Shown here in pieces: positions 59,541 to 64,000 of a stretch of 64,000 nt of DNA. Position 1 is the first letter of the stretch. Each line of letters starts with the position of its first letter. The notes beneath the pieces were generated by a model that was not told the DNA's origin, made no database searches, and saw nothing but the letters and a program-made list of their open reading frames with translations. Made by a program: the position numbers and the translations under genes. Source of the stretch: Arthrobacter sp. B1I2 (GTDB lineage: Bacteria > Actinomycetota > Actinomycetes > Actinomycetales > Micrococcaceae); NCBI RefSeq assembly GCF_030816485.1, contig NZ_JAUSYC010000001.1:1550001-1614000 (forward strand). Reading direction: 5' to 3'.

Positions 59541-61154
59541 ATGTCCCGTCCGGTTCCAGCCGTTGATGCCCTTCTTGCCAAATACGGTGCCGCCGATGCC
59601 TGCGCTGCCGAGCTCCTCTGCGACAGTCACGACCCAAACGCCATCGCATTCACGGTGGTTGCAGCGGACTTGTCCCGCGAGGACATTACCTACGGGGAGC
59701 TCCGGGAGCGCTCTGAGCGGGGAGCTGCGGCCCTGGCTGGGCTGGGAATTGGTCCTGGCGACGCCGTGGCGACGCTGATGGGCAAGTCGATGGACCTTGT
59801 TGTCATGCTCCTGGCCATCTGGCGGCGGGGCGCTGTCCACGTACCCCTGTTTACGGCGTTTGCCTGGCCGGCAATCGAACTTCGTTTACAGGCGTCAGAG
59901 GCAAAAGCTGTCATCACGGATGCGGACCAGCGGGCAAAGATCCATGACACCCCCGCGGCCGTCATCGTTGTTGGCGCCGAGACGGCCCTGCCGGACCTTG
60001 CACTGACACCGCTCCTGGCCGCGCACGAACCGGGAATCCCGGCCGAAGCCGTGGGAGGGCACGGCGCGATGGTGCTGATCTTTACCTCCGGCACCACAGG
60101 CGCACCCAAGGGCGTCCCGGTGCCTGTCCGGGCGTTGGCCGCTTTCCGCCAGTACATTGAGCTCGGATTGGATGTCAGCGAGGACGACGTCTTCTGGAAC
60201 GCCGCAGACCCCGGCTGGGCCTACGGCCTGTACTACGGGATCCTGGGTCCCATGGCGGCAGGGCGCCGGAACCTCCTGCTGCGCCCGGGATTTTCCCCGG
60301 AACTCAGCTTCAAAGTGCTGGAAGCCTTTTCAGTCACCAACTTCGCGGCTGCGCCCACCGTGTACAGGACCATGCGTGCCAAGTCCCCGGCCGGAACGGC
60401 TCCTTTCCAGCTGCGGCGGGCGTCGTCGGCCGGCGAGCCGCTGACGCCTGAGGTGATCAGCTGGGCCCGGGAGGTGCTCGGTGTTCCGGTAAGGGACCAC
60501 TACGGCCAGACAGAACACGGCATGATGATCATCAACGCCTGGCACGACGACGTCAGGACGGAGCTCCGGCCGGGTTCCATGGGACGCCCGTTGCCCGGGT
60601 GGAGCTGTGCGGTCCTCAAGGACAACACGGATGAACCGGCCGCGCCCGGGGAAATGGGCCGGGTGGCGGTCAACGTGGCGGAAAGCCCCATGATGTGGTT
60701 CGAAGCGTACAAGGATGCCCCCGAAAAGACGGCTGAAAGATTCAGCCAGGACGGGCGTTGGTACCTCACGGGTGACGCCGGCATGGTTGACGGGGACGGC
60801 TACTACTACTTTTCATCCCGTGATGACGACGTGATCATCATGGCCGGATACCGCATTGGGCCTTTTGAGGTTGAGAGCGTCCTGGCTACCCACCCGGCGG
60901 TCCTGGAAAGCGCGGTGGTGGGCGCTCCTGACGAACTTCGCGGAGAAGTTCTGGAAGCGTACGTCGTCCTGGGAGCCGGGTATAGCGGCGGTGACGACCT
61001 GGTGGCCGAACTGCAAACCATGGTCAAGACCCAGTTCGCCGCACATGCCTATCCGCGGCGCATCCACTTCGTTGACGACCTTCCCAAGACCCCGTCAGGA
61101 AAGCTGCAGCGCTACATCCTGCGGCAGCAGCGCGCGGCGGGGCATCACAGCTAG
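59541..61154 (+). CDS. Acyl-CoA synthetase (AMP-binding, acetyl/propionyl-CoA synthetase-like)
   Basis: The 537-residue adenylate-forming enzyme has the AMP-binding motif FTSGTTGAPKG, DHYGQTEHGMM, YLTGDAGMVDGDGYYYFSSRDD and the C-terminal lysine motif PKTPSGKLQR. It activates a short- or medium-chain carboxylic acid to its CoA thioester through an acyl-adenylate. AAAGGAG precedes the ATG at 59541. It is monocistronic. Confidence 0.92.
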   Translation: MSRPVPAVDALLAKYGAADACAAELLCDSHDPNAIAFTVVAADLSREDITYGELRERSERGAAALAGLGIGPGDAVATLMGKSMDLVVMLLAIWRRGAVHVPLFTAFAWPAIELRLQASEAKAVITDADQRAKIHDTPAAVIVVGAETALPDLALTPLLAAHEPGIPAEAVGGHGAMVLIFTSGTTGAPKGVPVPVRALAAFRQYIELGLDVSEDDVFWNAADPGWAYGLYYGILGPMAAGRRNLLLRPGFSPELSFKVLEAFSVTNFAAAPTVYRTMRAKSPAGTAPFQLRRASSAGEPLTPEVISWAREVLGVPVRDHYGQTEHGMMIINAWHDDVRTELRPGSMGRPLPGWSCAVLKDNTDEPAAPGEMGRVAVNVAESPMMWFEAYKDAPEKTAERFSQDGRWYLTGDAGMVDGDGYYYFSSRDDDVIIMAGYRIGPFEVESVLATHPAVLESAVVGAPDELRGEVLEAYVVLGAGYSGGDDLVAELQTMVKTQFAAHAYPRRIHFVDDLPKTPSGKLQRYILRQQRAAGHHS

Positions 61155-61167
61155 CAGGATCTAAACG

Positions 61168-61225
61168 ACGACGGCGGGGCGCGGCACTATGGTTCGATGC
61201 CATGGGTGCCGCACACCGCCGTCGT
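61168..61225. terminator. Two-part hairpin between convergent genes
   Basis: ACGACGGCGG-ggc-GCGGCAC pairs with GTGCCGC-aca-CCGCCGTCGT around an 18-nt loop. It lies between the acyl-CoA synthetase and the convergent acetylesterase; TGTTG follows. Confidence 0.75.
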
Positions 61226-61256
61226 TGTTGCCTGGGTTCGTCTGCCCTTCCTCAGG

Positions 61257-62459
61257 TCAGACGCTGCCCCTCAGCAGGCCCTGCCGTGCCAGGTCATCCG
61301 CCACGATCCGGGCCAGTTCCGCTGCACCGTTCCGGTTGGGGTGCAGGGTATCGCCGGTCATGAAGAGGGCCAGGGTTGCCGCCGGGCCGATTTCGGTGAA
61401 GTACGTGGAGGACAAAACGTTCAGATCCACCAGCGGCACATTTTCTTCCTGGGCCAAGGCCACGGTGGAGTGCCGGTACCAGCGGTCCACAGAGCTGTGG
61501 ACGCCGTCCGCGAAGTCGGTGGCCCGGCCCTGCGGCGTGACCAGGACAGGAGTGGCGCCGGTGGCGGCCACCTGACGGACCATGTCCCGCATGATCTCCT
61601 TGAACTCGGCCTCGGTGGTGGCGTTCTTGGCTGCGGTGTCGTTGATGCCCATCTCGAGGAGGAACAGGTCGCCGGGCTTGATGTACTGCAGGATTGCCTC
61701 GAGCTGGCCGTCATTGCGGAATCCGCGGGCAATCTGGCCTCCCGTCGCCATGTTGCGGACATCGAAGGCCTCAGGGTCCACGAACTGGGGGAGCAGCTGT
61801 CCCCAGCCGCCCTGCACGCTCGATGCCAGGGGGTAGTAATTGGCCACCGTGGAGTCGCCGCCCACCCAGATGGTGCGGTCCATCTCCGGCTGGCGGGAGA
61901 CTTTCTCGATCTCCATGGAGCTGAGTGTGAATGCCGTTCCGGCCTTGCCCTCGGTGACAAGCAGGTTCAGCTGGCCGTCCGTCACCGGGATCTCGAAGGA
62001 GTCCGTGGCGCCGTTGCCGGTCATGTTCATGACCTGGAAGACGCCCTCGGCCGCGATGCTTGCGCGGGATGTGTCGCCTAAAGTGACGGTGATTTTGTAC
62101 AGGCCCTCTTTCAGGTCCACGTTAAAGGTGTTGGTGCTCTTGGTGCCGAACTCAAGGAAGCGCACGGCATCGCTGCCGGCGCCGGTCCCCTTCGCGGGGA
62201 CATCGGCCATGTGACCGGGAGTGTTGAAGCCGTAGCGTTTGTCCGCACTGTAAGCGTCCGTTGCGCTGACCCCGCTGTATCCCTTCTCCACTGGCCCGTT
62301 GCCGTAGTCGAAGCGATAGTTGCTGGGCTCGGCGTTGGCGGCCGGGACGGCGACGGTAAGCCCGGCCCCGGCGAGCAGGACCGCGGCAGTCAAACTGCCA
62401 GCGAACGCACGTTTCGCCGTCGAACTGGTCGCATCTCTGTTGTTCGCGCTAACAAGCAT
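61257..62459 (-). CDS. Rhamnogalacturonan acetylesterase (CE12, SGNH hydrolase)
   Basis: The 400-residue secreted esterase has a signal peptide (SLTAAVLLAGAGLTVAVPAANA), a galactose-binding-like domain of about 130 residues and a CE12 SGNH domain with GGDSTVAN (block I Ser), ATGGQIARGF, GINDTA and DTLHPNRNG (Asp-His). It removes acetyl groups from RG-I galacturonate, as YesT does. The ATG at 62459 is chosen because AAAGGAG abuts the upstream ATG at 62465 and sits 6 nt before 62459. Confidence 0.88.
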   Translation of the reverse strand: MLVSANNRDATSSTAKRAFAGSLTAAVLLAGAGLTVAVPAANAEPSNYRFDYGNGPVEKGYSGVSATDAYSADKRYGFNTPGHMADVPAKGTGAGSDAVRFLEFGTKSTNTFNVDLKEGLYKITVTLGDTSRASIAAEGVFQVMNMTGNGATDSFEIPVTDGQLNLLVTEGKAGTAFTLSSMEIEKVSRQPEMDRTIWVGGDSTVANYYPLASSVQGGWGQLLPQFVDPEAFDVRNMATGGQIARGFRNDGQLEAILQYIKPGDLFLLEMGINDTAAKNATTEAEFKEIMRDMVRQVAATGATPVLVTPQGRATDFADGVHSSVDRWYRHSTVALAQEENVPLVDLNVLSSTYFTEIGPAATLALFMTGDTLHPNRNGAAELARIVADDLARQGLLRGSV

Positions 62460-62510
62460 GGTCATCTCCTTTGATGAGCGTGATGAGTGGGTGCTGGCGC
62501 CGAAGTCGGC

Positions 62511-62524
62511 TTGTATCGATTCAA
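62511..62524. promoter_or_regulatory. LacI-type operator candidate (CE12)
   Basis: TTGTATCGATTCAA is a 14-bp inverted repeat with one mismatched pair and a central CG. Its near edge is 52 nt from the CE12 start codon, the same distance as the palindrome before the PL26-like gene. Confidence 0.45.
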
Positions 62525-62848
62525 CTGACGCGTTACAGCATTTGTAACAGTGCTCGCCAGGAGGAGTCTAGACCCTTCGTCCGGCTGCTCCCGCAGCCGT
62601 TATCGGCTATTTCTCAAGGTCTTTTCTCAAGAACTCAACGCGTGGGCAGCGGAAATTTCTATTAGCGCCCGGTCTTCTTGACCCAACTTTGTAGCTTTGT
62701 TGCCGCTTCTCTGCTGCTCATTTGAGGTCCGGTTGGAACACTCAAAAGAAAGTGATGCAGCGGAAATTGGGGTGGTTGAAGTGATGTGCCTTGCGCGGAA
62801 ATCCATGGCAGTAAACAGCCCGTGGCTTTTCCGGCCGGCGGTGATTGC
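62525..62848. other. Intergenic region between CE12 and second GT2
   Basis: This 324-nt gap contains GTTAC-agcattt-GTAAC (62532-62548), a short symmetric element, and otherwise no gene, hairpin or repeat I can support. The divergent promoters of both genes must lie here or close by. Confidence 0.5.
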
Positions 62849-63898
62849 GTGATTACCGTCATAATCCCAGCCCACAACGAAGAAGCGGGAATTGGCGAAG
62901 CCCTCAGGTCCCTCCGGAATCAGACAATTGTTCCGGACAGGATCATCGTTGTGGCGGATAACTGTACGGATGCCACCGGGGACATATCCCTGGCCGCAGG
63001 CGCCGAGGTTGTCAGGACAGAGGGCAACAGGGACAGGAAAGCTGGGGCCCTGAACTTCGTTCTGGCAGATTTGCTGCCGGATTCCGCGGCCGAGGATCTA
63101 ATTCTGGTGCAGGATGCGGACTCGCAGCTTTCCCCGGATTTCATCGAGCGCTCCGTGAGCTACCTGTCGGCGGATTCACGGCTCGGCGCAGTGGGAGGCG
63201 TCTTCAGCGGCGGCCACGGCGGCGGTTTTGTGGGCCACCTGCAGCGGAACGAGTATGCGCGATACGCGCGGGACGTCCGCCGGTTGAAAGGGAAGTGCCT
63301 GGTGGTCACCGGGACAGCGGCCTTGTTCAGGGCCAGGACCCTCCAGGATGTGGTGCAAGCGCGCCTCGACGGCGGGCTCCCGCCGGGAAACGGCAGGGGC
63401 GGGGTGTATGACACTTCCGTGCTCACGGAGGACAACGAGCTGTCCTTCGCATTGCTCACACTCAAATACCGCATCCGCTCCCCGGCCGACTGCACACTCG
63501 TCACCGAGGTCATGCCCACCTGGCGTGAACTATGGGCGCAGCGGCTGCGCTGGAAGCGGGGTGCGGTGGAAAACTGCGTCCAATATGGGTGGACCCGGGT
63601 TACCCGTCCGTATTGGGCCCGGCAGTTCCTCTCGGTGATTGGCGTGCTGGTGACCCTCGCCTACCTCAGTACGGTGGCGGTTGCACTGGCCACGGGGGCG
63701 GGAATGCAGATTCAGCCGTTCTGGCTCGCCGTGACCGGTGTCTTCGTGATCGAACGTGTAGTGACTGTGCGCCTCAGGGGGTGGCGGTACATGCTGGCCG
63801 CCCTCACCATGTATGAGCTGGTCATCGACCTGTTCCTGCAGGCAGTCCACGCGAAGGCCTATGCAGATGCAGTATTCAACAAGAAGAAAGCGTGGTAA
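62849..63898 (+). CDS. Processive GT2 glycosyltransferase with C-terminal membrane helices
   Basis: The 349-residue enzyme begins at the GT2 fold (ITVIIPAHNEEAG), with LVQDADSQLSPDF (DxD), VVTGTAALFRA, TEDNELSFALL and Q-RLRWKRGA. Two to three membrane helices follow at the C-terminus (SVIGVLVTLAYLSTVAVALA). It should synthesise an extracellular or envelope polysaccharide, like hyaluronan or poly-GlcNAc synthases. I chose GTG 62849 by fold; the frame is open to GTG 62786 and neither has a good ribosome site. The catalytic domain lacks the insertion present in the GT2 at 801. Confidence 0.85.
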   Translation: MITVIIPAHNEEAGIGEALRSLRNQTIVPDRIIVVADNCTDATGDISLAAGAEVVRTEGNRDRKAGALNFVLADLLPDSAAEDLILVQDADSQLSPDFIERSVSYLSADSRLGAVGGVFSGGHGGGFVGHLQRNEYARYARDVRRLKGKCLVVTGTAALFRARTLQDVVQARLDGGLPPGNGRGGVYDTSVLTEDNELSFALLTLKYRIRSPADCTLVTEVMPTWRELWAQRLRWKRGAVENCVQYGWTRVTRPYWARQFLSVIGVLVTLAYLSTVAVALATGAGMQIQPFWLAVTGVFVIERVVTVRLRGWRYMLAALTMYELVIDLFLQAVHAKAYADAVFNKKKAW

Positions 63899-63901
63899 CC
63901 C

Positions 63902-64000
63902 ATGTACAACAATCCAGCAATTCCCGCGGCAGCTGGTGCCGGGTCCGGAACCCTGGCCATGACCGGTGCGGGTGACGTGTTCTGGTTCGCCTTGGCCGCC
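63902..64000 (+). CDS. Small LAxTG-motif protein, truncated by the window end
   Basis: An ATG at 63902, 3 nt after the GT2 stop, opens a frame with no stop before the window end. Its 33 visible residues are a Pro/Ala/Gly-rich start, then TLAMTGAGDVFWFALAA: an LAxTG-like sortase motif at residues 18-22 followed by the start of a hydrophobic helix. There is no room for a signal peptide before the motif, which is unusual. It is cotranscribed with the GT2. Confidence 0.5.
   Translation, partial: MYNNPAIPAAAGAGSGTLAMTGAGDVFWFALAA

Overview
The window is high-GC, gene-dense actinobacterial chromosome. The gene set (allantoin/glyoxylate operon, DUF222-type HNH nuclease, MHS-family MFS carriers, tandem-domain AsnC regulator, secreted rhamnogalacturonan enzymes) fits a soil Micrococcaceae such as Arthrobacter or Pseudarthrobacter; that assignment is inference from gene content, not from a marker gene. 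I see no rRNA, tRNA, CRISPR array, insertion sequence or prophage.

Layout. 0-3.9 kb: a four-gene overlapping operon on the minus strand (response regulator-PP2C phosphatase, BcsA-like membrane glycosyltransferase, STAS antagonist, RsbW-like kinase), a partner-switching module wrapped around a polysaccharide synthase. 4-8 kb: small genes, an acetyltransferase, a DNA-alkylation-repair gene that appears to have lost its middle, a frameshifted MFS gene and a peroxiredoxin. 8-15 kb: the operon hyi-glxR-gcl-glxK-allB-winged helix, taking allantoin/glyoxylate to 2-phosphoglycerate, behind a clear sigma70-type promoter with two IclR-type boxes on the start site. 15-26.6 kb: a C39-like lipoprotein, a LacI regulator, two MBL-fold hydrolases, an MHS carrier + M20 amidohydrolase with a divergent two-domain AsnC regulator, Rieske/DUF2231 and GyrI-like genes. 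26.6-36.4 kb: HNH/DUF222, nagA, an MFS carrier with divergent IclR regulator, a lipoprotein, a thymidylate-kinase-like gene, and a MatC-like carrier + PrpF-type isomerase with divergent LysR. 37-47 kb: serine/threonine dehydratase, secreted beta-propeller protein, YitT + HisC-like aminotransferase with divergent AsnC, and an M20 dipeptidase + MHS carrier with divergent LysR. 47-62.5 kb: three dispersed rhamnogalacturonan-I genes (PL11 lyase, PL26-like exo-lyase, CE12 acetylesterase), interleaved with a SRPBCC protein, a ZIP transporter, a divergent ABC/two-component pair and an acyl-CoA synthetase. 62.8-64 kb: a second processive GT2 and the start of a small protein with an LAxTG-like motif.

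Recurring logic: catabolic or transport genes sit divergent from a local regulator (AsnC, LysR, IclR), and convergent pairs share strong hairpins. The three rhamnogalacturonan genes each carry a CG-centred palindrome upstream, the usual form of LacI-family operators. Most promising for follow-up are the glycosyltransferase inside the partner-switching operon, which carries an approximately 150-residue charged insertion in its catalytic domain, and the shared 6-3-6 operator architecture of the allantoin operon and the IclR/MFS promoter. Two genes show single-base insertions in homopolymer runs, so sequencing error should be excluded before calling them broken.
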